Positions 49,923-58,330 of a DNA stretch of 64,000 nucleotides are shown one piece after another. The notes under the pieces were generated by a model. It worked only from the letters and a program-made list of their open reading frames with translations. It searched no databases and was not told the DNA's origin. This DNA comes from Bradyrhizobium sp. KBS0727 (lineage in GTDB: Bacteria; Pseudomonadota; Alphaproteobacteria; Rhizobiales; Xanthobacteraceae). Position 1 is the first letter of the stretch. The number at the start of each line of letters is the position of its first letter. The position numbers and the translations under genes are program-made. The DNA lies in assembly GCF_005937885.2 (NCBI RefSeq), contig NZ_CP042176.1:3963501-4027500 (forward strand), in the 5' to 3' direction.

Positions 49923-49970
49923 GTTTTGGGTACTGCAGGTCGTTGGTTCGAATCCAGCTGCCCCGACCAA
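49923..49970 (+). repeat. attR: right 48-bp direct repeat (tRNA-Pro 3' end)
   Basis: An exact copy of 43678-43725, starting GTTTTGGGTACTGCAGG and including the tRNA's CCA, but without the 5' half, so it does not encode a tRNA. Confidence 0.95.
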
Positions 49971-49972
49971 AA

Positions 49973-50010
49973 CATCAATAAAATCAAAATCTGCTTTGAT
50001 TTTATTGATG
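49973..50010. terminator. Perfect 16-bp hairpin directly after attR
   Basis: CATCAATAAAATCAAA and TTTGATTTTATTGATG pair without a mismatch around a 6-base loop, beginning two bases after the repeat. AT-rich, so it differs from the GC-rich palindromes elsewhere. Before insertion of the element this would have lain just behind tRNA-Pro and may be its original terminator. Confidence 0.75.
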
Positions 50011-50011
50011 C

Positions 50012-50131
50012 TTAGTGCGGCAGTATTGACTGCATCTTTGGAAATGTACCATCGCTCACTTTGCGCTCGATGGTAGATCGGCTGGCCGGGATCCGCTTCA
50101 GGACGTCGTTGATCGAAATCGTTTCCCTCAC
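50012..50131 (-). pseudogene. Truncated AlpA/excisionase-like regulator fragment
   Basis: From a GTG at 50131: VRETISINDVLKRIPASRST then IERKVSDGTFPKMQSILPH and a stop. This is the classic AlpA helix-turn-helix (DVLxRIPxSRSTIxRxxxxGxFP), but the protein ends at 39 residues, just after the HTH, while the usual length is 60-70. It ends at the hairpin next to attR and lies outside the present element, so it is probably a remnant of an earlier insertion in the same tRNA gene. Confidence 0.6.
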
Positions 50132-50284
50132 GTCTGGCGCCTTCTCTCATCGTCTTCATGAAGATGCTCCTTGCTCGTCGTCACGGATCCGAGCGGCTGA
50201 GTGCGTCCTCGCCTCGTTTCCGTAATTCGGATTGATCCGCCAGTTGACACCGCAATCGCCGGCCTCCTACCGGCACCGACACGG

Positions 50285-50455
50285 TCAATTCACTTTACGA
50301 AGAACCATCCTTTTCATGTCCGCAAGGACTCGGTAGTCCTGCGCCAGCTGCAAGAGGTACTCCCTCTCCGGCCCGTGCGGTAAACCAGCAGCATCTTCAC
50401 GCAGTGCTTTCGCTAATTCGTCGCACTCGTCCACGGTCAAATGCTGCTCTTGCAT
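50285..50455 (-). CDS. Small helical hypothetical protein
   Basis: A 56-residue acidic protein MQEQHLTVDECDELAKALRE then DAAGLPHGPEREYLLQLAQD, ending YRVLADMKRMVLRKVN. Composition resembles the small gene at 60684, another short helical protein with LxxLAxxYR-type patterns. Unknown function. The start is chosen at the ATG at 50455; the longer frame upstream is not protein-like. Confidence 0.55.
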   Translation of the reverse strand: MQEQHLTVDECDELAKALREDAAGLPHGPEREYLLQLAQDYRVLADMKRMVLRKVN

Positions 50456-50688
50456 CTCGTCCCCCAGGCAATCGATTTGGTCAATTCCCAACCAATTACT
50501 GGCCCGAGGCGTTCCCGGATGGCTTGTTGTCCCGCAGGGACAGTCTGTCACACTTATGTCATCTGAAGCTAGCAGACTGTGCCAAATTTTCATTGCTGCC
50601 GTTTTTGCATAGTCCTTGCCGATTTTGTTCCCGAGGATAGGCGCACCATTTTCACCCGTGGCACGCGAGCCAAACAGGGGATTGGAAA

Positions 50689-51687
50689 ATGCCGTGGGGT
50701 AGAGTTTTCAGATTTAGCGATCCGTTGGCGTGCCGGGCGGCTATTTGGTCTGCCGATTGCGAGCTATTTCCCACCGCGAAAGGACGTTTTCGTGCCGAGC
50801 TTACACAAATCGGCATGAACAGCCTTTGGATGCACCGAATTCGGGTATCCTTGCCACAGGTCAATACTGTCGCGGTCAAGCCCGGTCGTAGAGCGATTGG
50901 CTTCCTTATCGAACCTAATTCGTCGCCACTCCTGCACTGTGGCCTGGAAGTCTTGCCTGGCGACATCGTCGTGAACGGGTTCGACGTTACACATCAACGA
51001 TCTGACGCCAACTTTTGTTATGGCACGATGTCTCTCCCGATTGACGATCTGGATGCTGCTGCTGATGCAATAATCGGTCGCGAGCTTCCGAAACCGCCGT
51101 ACAAGCGAATTATTCGCCCGAATTCCGCACTGATGCGCCGGCTGCTAAAACTGCACAAGAGCGTCGGTCAGCTTGCCCACGACAGCCCGGATATTCTGAA
51201 GTTGCCGCCGGTGCTTCGGGCGTTAGAAAATGAACTCATTCATATCATGGTGAAGTGCCTTGTCGATGGCGCCGCCGAGCCGGCCGCCGGCAGCCGTCGT
51301 CACGACACCATCGTCGCGCGGTTTGAGGAATTCTTGGAGGCAAATCCTGACCGGCCGCTTTATCTCGCCGAGATTTGCGCCGCGATCGGCGTCGCGGAGC
51401 GAACGCTTCGCGCCTGCTGCGAGGAGCATCTTGGCATGGGGCCGATCCGTTATCTCACATTGCGCCGAATGAACTTGGTGCGGCGGGCGCTGCTCCGTGC
51501 CGATCCGTCCAAGGTAACTGTCACGCGGATCGTTACCGACCACGGCTTTTGGGAGCTCGGACGTTTTTCGATCGCCTACCGCGCGCTGTTCGGGGAGTCG
51601 CCTTCGGAAACTTTGCGGCGCCCCACGGAGCAGACCGCGGGCCACCTCAATCGTCCGCTATCCCTTGCAGCGACAACACTTTCGTGA
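50689..51687 (+). CDS. AraC-family transcriptional regulator
   Basis: A 332-residue activator-type regulator. Residues 1-200 form an effector domain with no strong match visible; the C terminus is a double helix-turn-helix (LAEICAAIGVAERTLRACCE, then PSKVTVTRIVTDHGFWELGR and FSIAYRALFGESPSETLRRP), the AraC signature. The overall layout resembles the AraC-like ligand-binding type. It is convergent with the efflux operon that begins at 55263 and may control it. Confidence 0.88.
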   Translation: MPWGRVFRFSDPLACRAAIWSADCELFPTAKGRFRAELTQIGMNSLWMHRIRVSLPQVNTVAVKPGRRAIGFLIEPNSSPLLHCGLEVLPGDIVVNGFDVTHQRSDANFCYGTMSLPIDDLDAAADAIIGRELPKPPYKRIIRPNSALMRRLLKLHKSVGQLAHDSPDILKLPPVLRALENELIHIMVKCLVDGAAEPAAGSRRHDTIVARFEEFLEANPDRPLYLAEICAAIGVAERTLRACCEEHLGMGPIRYLTLRRMNLVRRALLRADPSKVTVTRIVTDHGFWELGRFSIAYRALFGESPSETLRRPTEQTAGHLNRPLSLAATTLS

Positions 51688-52030
51688 ACTCGACTCAAGG
51701 TGACCCGACGCATCATTCGGTCAGATCTTCGACGCGGTCAGCGCCTGGAGCGGACGGAGAGGTCGGGCGCTAGCGTTGCCGCTGACGGCAGCAAAAAGCA
51801 CGCCGGTCATCCTGGTCCTAAACCAGTACTGCGGTCTGAGCGGCTGCTAAAGTACCAGAGGCGAGATCGGCATTGCGCGGTTGAGTCTTCCAAAACTCAA
51901 GGACAGAGGCACTGCTAATACGGAGGCACTGCTAATAGTGTGCAGATGACCGCAAACGACGGCTTGGTACATTTCATGACTCAATTCCCGTTTGGTCGAA
52001 GACGACGGACAAGTTTTTGACCCACGACAA
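51688..52030. other. Gap between the AraC gene and the efflux operon end
   Basis: 343 bases with no convincing gene. A 15-bp unit GAGGCACTGCTAATA occurs twice (51906 and 51923). No hairpin strong enough to be called a terminator was found. Confidence 0.4.
51906..51937. repeat. Short direct repeat
   Basis: GAGGCACTGCTAATA appears twice with a period of 17 bases in the convergent gap. Confidence 0.6.
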
Positions 52031-53719
52031 TTACCACTCCGGAGGCCGAATCGTCGGCCCGATGTCCCCAGGACCTGGCAGGCCCGGATTCGACGGTTGC
52101 GGTTCGTTCGCAGGCGGAAGCAGGTTGCCCCAGTCCGTTCGCGCACGCATCTGGTCAACTGTTGCCGGGCTGACGAAGTTGCCCCCCTCACGTATCTGCC
52201 ATCCGCCCCCGAGCGCCCGAAACACCGCAGTGAGGCCGAGCGGAACGTTGGCCGAGGCGCCGGCCAGGCTGTTCTGCGCCTGAAAGAGATTCTGTTCCGC
52301 GGTCAATACGGTGGTAAATGACGTCGCGCCCTGCTCATACTGCTCCAATCCGATCCTGAGGGCGCCGTTTGCCGCTTCAACGCTGCGACGCAGGTATGCT
52401 GCCTGGTTCCGCGATTGCAAATACGTCGCAAGACCGTTGTCCACTTCCTGCTGGGCACTCAAAACGGTGTTCTGATAGTTGATCAGCAATTGCTGGAGCT
52501 TGGCATCCTGCAAACGAATGTTGTTGGTGATCTGCCCGTAGTTCAGGATATTCCATTGAAACGACGGACCCGCAGCATACGCCACGCCCTTCCAACTGAC
52601 GACTTGACCAAGGTTATGCCCGTTGGCGGTACTGGCCGAGCCGCCGAACGTGCCTGTAATGCTGATTGCCGGAAGAAGTTGCGTCGTGGCGATTCCAATC
52701 TGCGCACTCTGCGCCAACGCAGCGAGTTCGGCGGCGCGAACGTCTGGCCTCCGTCGCAACAGATCGGCAGGTATGCCGACGACGACGGAGGCGGGCGGCA
52801 ACGGTATCTTGCCGGCCGATCGTGAAAGCATCATGCCGAGCGACTGCGGCGGAACGCCGAGCAGGACGCAGAGCGCGTTTTCCCCCTGCTGCAATTGTAT
52901 CGTCAATTGGGGTATTGCCGCACGAGTCTGTTCGAGGACGTTTGTCGCCTGGAAGACATCAAGCTCCGAAGTCCCGCCGCCGGTGAACTTCGCCTTCGCG
53001 ATGCTGAGCGCCTGCTCCTGCTTGCGGACATTAGCCCGTGCAATTCCGATCAACTGCTCTGTTGTGCGGATACCGATATAAGTTGCGGTAACATCGGCCA
53101 GAAGCGACACCAGAACGCCGTCATAAGTCGCAATCGACGCCAAGTACACGCCATCGGCGGATTCAACTCCGCGGCGAAACTTGCCCCAGAAGTCCAGCTC
53201 CCAGGCTGCCTGCGCAGCAAGAGCATCGGTCCAGAAATATGAAGGCGTCGCGTTTGGCCCTGCCAGCGGCGTCGCCGCGCTGGTCCGATTGTAAATTACC
53301 GACCCCACCCCTTGCTGCACCTGCGGATAGGTTATGCCGATGGCTATTCCGAGCACCGCACGTGCTTGCAGCACCCGCGTCCCTGCGCTCTCCAGCGTCA
53401 GGTTTTGGTTGTACGCAATCTGGATCAGCTTGTTGAGGGTCGGATCACGAAAGCCTTCCCACCAGTGTTCGTACTCAAGTGGGCCGGATTTGACCGAGCG
53501 ATTGCCTGCGCCACGAAATTTTTCGGCAAGCGGAGCGACAGGCGCCGTAAAATCTGGTCCAATCGTACATGCCACGGTTGGCAGGAGAATCGCAGCCACA
53601 AGCAACCAATGAATCGACAAGCCAAGAACGGCGCCGATATTGCGCCGCCCAAACGATGCCGGATACTGCGCCTCCAAGACTTTCTCCCCCACGCGCGGAC
53701 CTAACTTGTGTATACCCAT
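52031..53719 (-). CDS. Outer-membrane efflux lipoprotein (NodT/OprM family)
   Basis: A 562-residue TolC-type outer-membrane channel. The lipobox-like VACTIGPDF near residue 50 marks a lipoprotein, followed by YEHWWEGFRDPTLNKLIQIA and LTLESAGTRVLQARAVLGIA, and the repeated hairpin pattern of OMF proteins (GIPADLLRRRPDVRAAELAA, VLTAEQNLFQAQNSLAGA). The C terminus is a long Pro/Gly-rich tail. Encoded just after the membrane-fusion gene, giving two parts of a tripartite exporter. Confidence 0.87.
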   Translation of the reverse strand: MGIHKLGPRVGEKVLEAQYPASFGRRNIGAVLGLSIHWLLVAAILLPTVACTIGPDFTAPVAPLAEKFRGAGNRSVKSGPLEYEHWWEGFRDPTLNKLIQIAYNQNLTLESAGTRVLQARAVLGIAIGITYPQVQQGVGSVIYNRTSAATPLAGPNATPSYFWTDALAAQAAWELDFWGKFRRGVESADGVYLASIATYDGVLVSLLADVTATYIGIRTTEQLIGIARANVRKQEQALSIAKAKFTGGGTSELDVFQATNVLEQTRAAIPQLTIQLQQGENALCVLLGVPPQSLGMMLSRSAGKIPLPPASVVVGIPADLLRRRPDVRAAELAALAQSAQIGIATTQLLPAISITGTFGGSASTANGHNLGQVVSWKGVAYAAGPSFQWNILNYGQITNNIRLQDAKLQQLLINYQNTVLSAQQEVDNGLATYLQSRNQAAYLRRSVEAANGALRIGLEQYEQGATSFTTVLTAEQNLFQAQNSLAGASANVPLGLTAVFRALGGGWQIREGGNFVSPATVDQMRARTDWGNLLPPANEPQPSNPGLPGPGDIGPTIRPPEW

Positions 53720-53737
53720 TCATTGTCAGGTTGCAGG

Positions 53738-54919
53738 TTACGATGGCGGCTTTTCCACAGAGGGCATTACGTACAACAGCCACTTCTTCATCCGGATCGT
53801 GACCTTCGAAATGACGTGCGTGGCCTTGCCCTTCTGCGTGTAGATCGCCGCCGATCCACCTGACCCGAGAGACAGCTTGCGGGCTACGGCAGCGTCGCTG
53901 AAATTGATCCGCACTGCAAAAAGCCCGTCAGATCCGATCCGGGCCGCGTTCGGGATTGTGCCGCTCGTTGTGAATTGACCTCCCCCCGATGCCGGGATCA
54001 CGTAGTCAACTTTTCCCAGGAACAGGCGGCCCGGGTACGGATTGAGCACCATTTCCACATCATCGCCCGGCTCGACATTCGAGAGCCAGTTCTGCGGAAA
54101 CACGGCGGCGACGGCGGTATCGGACACGTTGACGAATGTTCCAGCCGCGGCAAGCGGCATCGGCACAAGCATGGTGCCGATCTGCACCTGCCAATTCGTA
54201 ACGTATCCATCACCTGGCGCAGTCATCTTGCACTGCGCCAGGTTGAACCGCGCATCATCCAGTTGTGCTTCAACGGCCGGAACGTTGCTTTGGGCCGTTC
54301 GCACAGCAGCTTCGGCCTGTTGCGCAGAAGCCTGTGCTTGTGCCAGCCCGGCTTCGGCCTGTTGAACGGCGGCGTCCGCCTGTTCGCGTTCCTGCGTCGC
54401 TTTGGCCACGTTGAGCACGCTGATAGCGGCTTTGTCCTGACGTTGAATGTTGAGGGCGATTTGCTCCTGGGTCTTCGCTAACTGGTCGGCCGCGTTGACT
54501 TTGACGAGATTGGCCTGCGCGTTCGGGATAGCGGCGTTTGCCGTTGTCAGCGCGGCTTCGGCTTGTTTGACGTTGGCCTTCGACGCAGCCAATTGCGCCT
54601 CGACCTGATTTACCGTGTACTGGTACGGCGCCGGATCAATCTCCAGTAGCAGGTCACCTTTCTTCACGCGCCGATTCGCCTCGGCGTGGATCGTCTTGAC
54701 CTGCCCTTTGACGTAAGGGACGAGCTGTACGACGTATTGGCTGGTCACCATCTTGTCGGTAATCGGAGCCGACTGTGTCCAGACCACCACGACGCCGCCG
54801 ATCATGAATACGCCTGCGACGATCATGGCCGCGATTATATTGGCCGTGGGCTTGATGCGCAGGACCTTGAACAGCACGAGAACAATCGCAACGTAGACGA
54901 TGATCAGGATTGCGATCAC
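53738..54919 (-). CDS. HlyD-family membrane fusion protein (YibH-like)
   Basis: A 393-residue periplasmic adaptor anchored by one N-terminal helix (IIVYVAIVLVLFKVLRI and IIAAMIVAGVFMIGGVVVVW). The lipoyl halves (VVQLVPYVKGQVKTIHAEAN, LAQCKMTAPGDGYVTNWQV) flank a long coiled coil of Ala/Gln/Glu heptads. Order and size match YibH. The GTG start overlaps the stop of the DUF3302 gene by 4 bases, the same gene order as yibI-yibH. Confidence 0.88.
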   Translation of the reverse strand: MIAILIIVYVAIVLVLFKVLRIKPTANIIAAMIVAGVFMIGGVVVVWTQSAPITDKMVTSQYVVQLVPYVKGQVKTIHAEANRRVKKGDLLLEIDPAPYQYTVNQVEAQLAASKANVKQAEAALTTANAAIPNAQANLVKVNAADQLAKTQEQIALNIQRQDKAAISVLNVAKATQEREQADAAVQQAEAGLAQAQASAQQAEAAVRTAQSNVPAVEAQLDDARFNLAQCKMTAPGDGYVTNWQVQIGTMLVPMPLAAAGTFVNVSDTAVAAVFPQNWLSNVEPGDDVEMVLNPYPGRLFLGKVDYVIPASGGGQFTTSGTIPNAARIGSDGLFAVRINFSDAAVARKLSLGSGGSAAIYTQKGKATHVISKVTIRMKKWLLYVMPSVEKPPS

Positions 54920-55263
54920 GGGCGCATCTCCTTGTCCCCTGAGAGCTGACGCAACGCCGTCACGCTGTCACCCGTGTCGGGTTCGACGCCATGCGGCTGA
55001 AGATCGTTCATTGCTGATCTCACTCCGAACGGCTTTGTGAAGGCCCATATGAACGCCACCGGCCATAGCAACCCACCGGTCGCGATGCCGATCCAGCTCA
55101 TGGCATTGATCGCGGCGGCCTGCGGATGATTCCATTTGTGCGCGAGCTGACCTGGAAGTTTGCCCAGATTGACGACGATGATGACGCCAACAAAGATCAA
55201 AACAGCGAACACGACAAACGCGAACGCATCCAACGCACCGAATGAAGAATCCACTGCTGGCAC
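54916..55263 (-). CDS. DUF3302 inner-membrane protein (YibI-like)
   Basis: A 115-residue protein with two membrane helices: FGALDAFAFVVFAVLIFVGV and INAMSWIGIATGGLLWPVAF, joined by LGKLPGQLAHKWNHPQAAAI. This is the DUF3302 pattern, the partner of YibH-type fusion proteins. First gene of the operon; no separate inner-membrane pump gene follows, so this small protein may take part in the pump or recruit one encoded elsewhere. Confidence 0.8.
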   Translation of the reverse strand: MPAVDSSFGALDAFAFVVFAVLIFVGVIIVVNLGKLPGQLAHKWNHPQAAAINAMSWIGIATGGLLWPVAFIWAFTKPFGVRSAMNDLQPHGVEPDTGDSVTALRQLSGDKEMRP

Positions 55264-55317
55264 TCCGTGTAAGGCTGCGCCGTCGTATTCCGCGCAGGTG
55301 ATAGATGATCCAGGCCA

Positions 55318-55530
55318 CTATCGGCGTTGTACTTCAGCGTCTTGTTGTTCGGGCCGAGCGCGCAGCGCTTCAACTTGTTTGGAGCAAAGAAGAGTTCTGG
55401 CTCGTACGTCGTCAACGACCAGAGGCCCTTCACGGCGGGAGTTGCCCTTTCTCAACCGTGACCGCATACGACGACTCGCCGACAAGCTGCTTCAGCTGGG
55501 AATCGTAGTCGGTGTGCTGCGGGTGATTTT
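55318..55530 (-). pseudogene. DUF1254/DUF1214 C-terminal remnant, frameshifted
   Basis: One frame gives HTDYDSQLKQLVGESSYAVT then VEKGQLPP and a stop at 55430. The next frame, beginning within that stop, continues with VKGLWSLTTYEPELFFAPNK and LKRCALGPNNKTLKYNAD. Joined, they match the DUF1214 core (KGQLPPVxGFWSLTxY, F..NxLxRxxLG..NKTLKYN). A missing single base near 55432 explains it. The 5' domain and the end are lost; a dead fragment. Confidence 0.7.
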
Positions 55531-55704
55531 GATGCAAAACCTCGCCTCGCACTATGCAAAAACGGCAAGCTCATCGAATGGCCGAGTCGGGTCGGTCGAA
55601 CTCGGACCTCGCACCGTCACCGAGCGAGGTCCGCTGCGTCCTCAACAGCAGACATCGTCAGACCGCCGGCGATGTCGGTTAGCGCGATAGATGCAATGGC
55701 TTCG

Positions 55705-56202
55705 TCAGTGCTTGGCAAACAGCGGGTGCGCCACCCGGTCGCCGGGCTGGATGCCGTATTTCTGCGCTGTACCCGCGATCACCTCCAGCACGCCCTTGGC
55801 GAGCCCGCCCGAGGAGATGATTTTGGTCGAAAGCGGCTCGGTATTCTCGGCGATCCGCAGAATCCGGCCATCGGCGCGGATGAAGATCATGTCCAGCGAG
55901 ATGTAGGTGTTCTTCATCCACATCGAGACCTGCTGCTCCGGCGAGAAGTCGAACAGCATGCCTTTACCGTCGGCCAGTTCCTTGCGGTACATCAGCCCGG
56001 TGGTCTTCTCTTCCTCGGTTGTCGCCATCTCGACCGAAAACACCTGCACGCCCGACTTGGTGACGATCTCGAGCGGCTGAATGCTGGCCGCTTGCGCCGC
56101 GGGACTTGCGCCAAGCGTAACGAGCACACCGATCGCAGCGACCAGCGAAGTCAGCAACCGGCCACACCCAGACCCGCGCCCAACAATTGAAGCGAAATTC
56201 AT
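55705..56202 (-). CDS. DUF192 family exported protein
   Basis: A 165-residue secreted protein of the DUF192 family. From the ATG at 56202 the signal (LLTSLVAAIGVLVTLGASPA) leads to the domain with FSVEMATTEEEKTTGLMYRK, then FDFSPEQQVSMWMKNTYISL and DMIFIRADGRI. The function of DUF192 is not established. The longer frame to 56244 lacks a ribosome site. Confidence 0.82.
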   Translation of the reverse strand: MNFASIVGRGSGCGRLLTSLVAAIGVLVTLGASPAAQAASIQPLEIVTKSGVQVFSVEMATTEEEKTTGLMYRKELADGKGMLFDFSPEQQVSMWMKNTYISLDMIFIRADGRILRIAENTEPLSTKIISSGGLAKGVLEVIAGTAQKYGIQPGDRVAHPLFAKH

Positions 56203-56351
56203 GAAAGCACTCACGCCGAGACATCTCAGGGGATTATCCCGCAAATCCTAACCTGATGATCGCGGCAAATACCAGAGGCAGCGGCCAGCGCGCACGCCTT
56301 CCGCCTCACATTTCCGTCAGGCGATGTGGCTGAGATGGGTGCGCTGACGGA

Positions 56352-57017
56352 TCAGTGCGAGGACAGCGCCGACGACCCGGACTCGGGATGGATCTCGGCC
56401 GCCATCATACCCTTCGACCCCGGCCCGAACCGCACCAGCACATACTGGCCCGGACGTAGCTCGGTCATGCCGAAGCGGCGCAGCGTTTCCATATGCACGA
56501 AGATGTCGGGCGTGCCCTCGCCGCAGGTCAGGAAGCCAAACCCCCGCAGCCGGTTGAACCACTTGACCTGCGCCCGCTCGAGACCGCTGGTCGGGGTGAC
56601 GCTGACATGGGTCCGCGGCGGCAGCATCTGCGCCGGGTGGATCGCGGTGGATTCATCCATCGAAACGATCCGGAACGCCTGGTAGCCCTTCTGGCGCTGC
56701 ACGCATTCGACCACCAGCCGCGCACCTTCATAGGCGGTCTGATAACCGTCGCGCCGGAGCACGGTGACATGCAGAAGCACATCGGGCCAGCCGTTGTCGG
56801 GCACGATGAAGCCGTAGCCCTTCGAGGCGTCGAACCATTTGATGACGCCCGAGATTTCGACGAGATTGGCCGCGGCATCGCCGAGCCCAGTCAACGCGTC
56901 TATCGCCGCATCGCGCTCCGCGCCGGCAGAGTATTCAACTGGTCCAAGCCTGTTTTGCCCTGTCCCGCCTGACGGCGGCCCCCCGAGCTTCTTGGACTCA
57001 AATCCGTCCGACCCCAT
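56352..57017 (-). CDS. Double cold-shock-domain protein
   Basis: A 221-residue protein with two cold-shock domains. The first has GVIKWFDASKGYGFIVPDNG, the second AQVKWFNRLRGFGFLTCGEG, each with the RNP1-type GYGFI/GFGFL core, followed by DVLLHVTVL and DIFVHMETL. The N terminus (about 60 residues) is a disordered Gly/Ser-rich arm. Such two-domain proteins are typical of alphaproteobacteria and bind single-stranded RNA or DNA in stress. Start at the ATG at 57017; a longer frame to 57092 is possible. Confidence 0.87.
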   Translation of the reverse strand: MGSDGFESKKLGGPPSGGTGQNRLGPVEYSAGAERDAAIDALTGLGDAAANLVEISGVIKWFDASKGYGFIVPDNGWPDVLLHVTVLRRDGYQTAYEGARLVVECVQRQKGYQAFRIVSMDESTAIHPAQMLPPRTHVSVTPTSGLERAQVKWFNRLRGFGFLTCGEGTPDIFVHMETLRRFGMTELRPGQYVLVRFGPGSKGMMAAEIHPESGSSALSSH

Positions 57018-57215
57018 GACCCCGGACCCCACACATCGATTAAAGTCCGTTACCGCCGTAACGGACCTGAACACGCGCCCATCCATGACCACTCATGACA
57101 ACGCCGCGCGAATCTCTTGACTCAAAAGATAACACTCCCGCCTGCGGCGCATAGCTAAAAAACAAATTCGCCGGGAACTATGAACAGGCTTGCACAGACA
57201 CGAATCAATTTCAGA

Positions 57216-58016
57216 TCAATTGCCTACGAACGGTCCGAGCGTCTCGCCGATGTCGTGGCGGATCACTAGGTCGGCAACATCGTCCTGTTCGGTCGGCTCG
57301 TTGTTGATGATGACGAGCTTCGCGCCGCAGTTCTTGGCCATCATCGGAAAGCCCGCGGCCGGCCATACCACCAGCGACGATCCGATCGCCAGGAACAGGT
57401 CGCAGTGCTGCGCGAGTTCCGTGGCGCGGCGCATCTGATCTTCCGGCATCGCCTGACCGAACGAGATCGTCGCGGTCTTCACCGGGTCGTCGCAGACCGT
57501 GCAATCCGGCGCACTGCCGGTTTCCTCGAAACGCGCTTTAACCCAAGGAAGATCAAAGGCCTGCCCGCAACCGATGCAGCGGGCATAGGTGGTGTTGCCA
57601 TGCAGTTCCACGACGTCGTCGGCCTTGAAGCCCGACATCTGATGCAGATTGTCGATGTTCTGGGTGATGATCGCCGGGATCTTGCCGGCCTTGTAGAGCG
57701 ACGCCAGCGCGCGGTGACCGCGCCCGGGCCGCGCCGCCGCAAAGGTCGGCTCCATCGCAAAGCGCCGTCGCCACGACTCGTCACGCGCATCCGGGCTTGA
57801 AACGAATTCATCGAACGCGATCGGGCGGTTACGGGTCCACAACCCGCCCGGCGAGCGGAAATCGGGGATACCGCATTCGGTCGAGATGCCGGCGCCGGTG
57901 AACGGGACGATCGATGACGCTTCGGCAATCATGTTGCCGAGCGCTTCGACGCCGCTGCGTAGATCCGGAGCGATCACTGAGACACCCGAACTTGTTGAGT
58001 GGGCCGAGTATAGCAT
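57216..58016 (-). CDS. cobB: Sir2-family NAD-dependent protein deacylase
   Basis: A 266-residue sirtuin. NAD-binding FTGAGISTECGIPDFRSPGG, TQNIDNLHQMSGF, catalytic His in VELHGNTTY, a zinc site in CIGCGQAF ... CTVCDDPV, and the C-terminal AIGSSLVVWPAAGF. All key residues are present, so it is probably active in removing acyl groups from lysine (for example on acetyl-CoA synthetase). It stands alone in a stretch of housekeeping genes. Confidence 0.9.
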   Translation of the reverse strand: MLYSAHSTSSGVSVIAPDLRSGVEALGNMIAEASSIVPFTGAGISTECGIPDFRSPGGLWTRNRPIAFDEFVSSPDARDESWRRRFAMEPTFAAARPGRGHRALASLYKAGKIPAIITQNIDNLHQMSGFKADDVVELHGNTTYARCIGCGQAFDLPWVKARFEETGSAPDCTVCDDPVKTATISFGQAMPEDQMRRATELAQHCDLFLAIGSSLVVWPAAGFPMMAKNCGAKLVIINNEPTEQDDVADLVIRHDIGETLGPFVGN

Positions 58017-58093
58017 GACCGTAGCACGCCCGTTCGGATCGGATGCAACGGCCCGTCGGCGCCGAATGTCGGCGTCTTATCAAGCCGATCCGG

Positions 58094-58330
58094 TCACGCC
58101 GCCTTCGCGACGGGCTCCTTCGGTTCGCGCGCTTCTTCTGTCTTCTTGACCTTGGCGACGGGGGCGCCTTCCGCCTTCTTCACCGGCTTGCCGTACTGGG
58201 CAAGCTTTTCCAGCTCCGCCTCAAGCTCGGCGCGGCGCGCGGCGACCTTCTCGAAGAGCTTGTCGGTGGCGTGCTCGCGCAAGCCAGCGAGTTCTTCAAT
58301 GCTCAGCGAGTCCAGATCGATCTTGGCCAT
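58094..58330 (-). CDS. Small Lys/Ala/Glu-rich protein, possible H-NS-like helix
   Basis: A 78-residue protein, MAKIDLDSLSIEELAGLREH and RRAELEAELEKLAQYGKPVK, then a low-complexity Lys/Pro/Ala tail. The N-terminal helical part resembles the oligomerising N terminus of H-NS-type proteins common in Bradyrhizobium, but the DNA-binding part is absent. It may be a small modulator; function unknown. Confidence 0.6.
   Translation of the reverse strand: MAKIDLDSLSIEELAGLREHATDKLFEKVAARRAELEAELEKLAQYGKPVKKAEGAPVAKVKKTEEAREPKEPVAKAA

Larger units (their letters stand above)
43678..49970. mobile_element. Integrated element in tRNA-Pro, about 6.2 kb, satellite-like
   Basis: It is bounded by perfect 48-bp direct repeats of the tRNA-Pro 3' half. 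Inside, reading from the right end leftwards on the minus strand: tyrosine integrase, an unknown protein, a small HTH-like protein, SF2 helicase, primase (damaged), small HTH-like protein; then three plus-strand genes including a nucleotidyltransferase. Virion and conjugation genes are absent. This content resembles P4-like satellites or minimal phage-plasmid remnants. Whether it still moves depends on the primase, which looks broken. Confidence 0.9.

Noticed and set aside
49893..50159. 88-codon minus frame across attR
   Set aside because: It crosses the att repeat and the hairpin, and the AlpA-like fragment in a neighbouring frame explains the coding-like signal.
55197..55433. 78-codon minus frame treated as a separate gene
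   Set aside because: Its first half is the second part of the frameshifted DUF1214 remnant and the rest is unrelated, so it was listed as part of a pseudogene.
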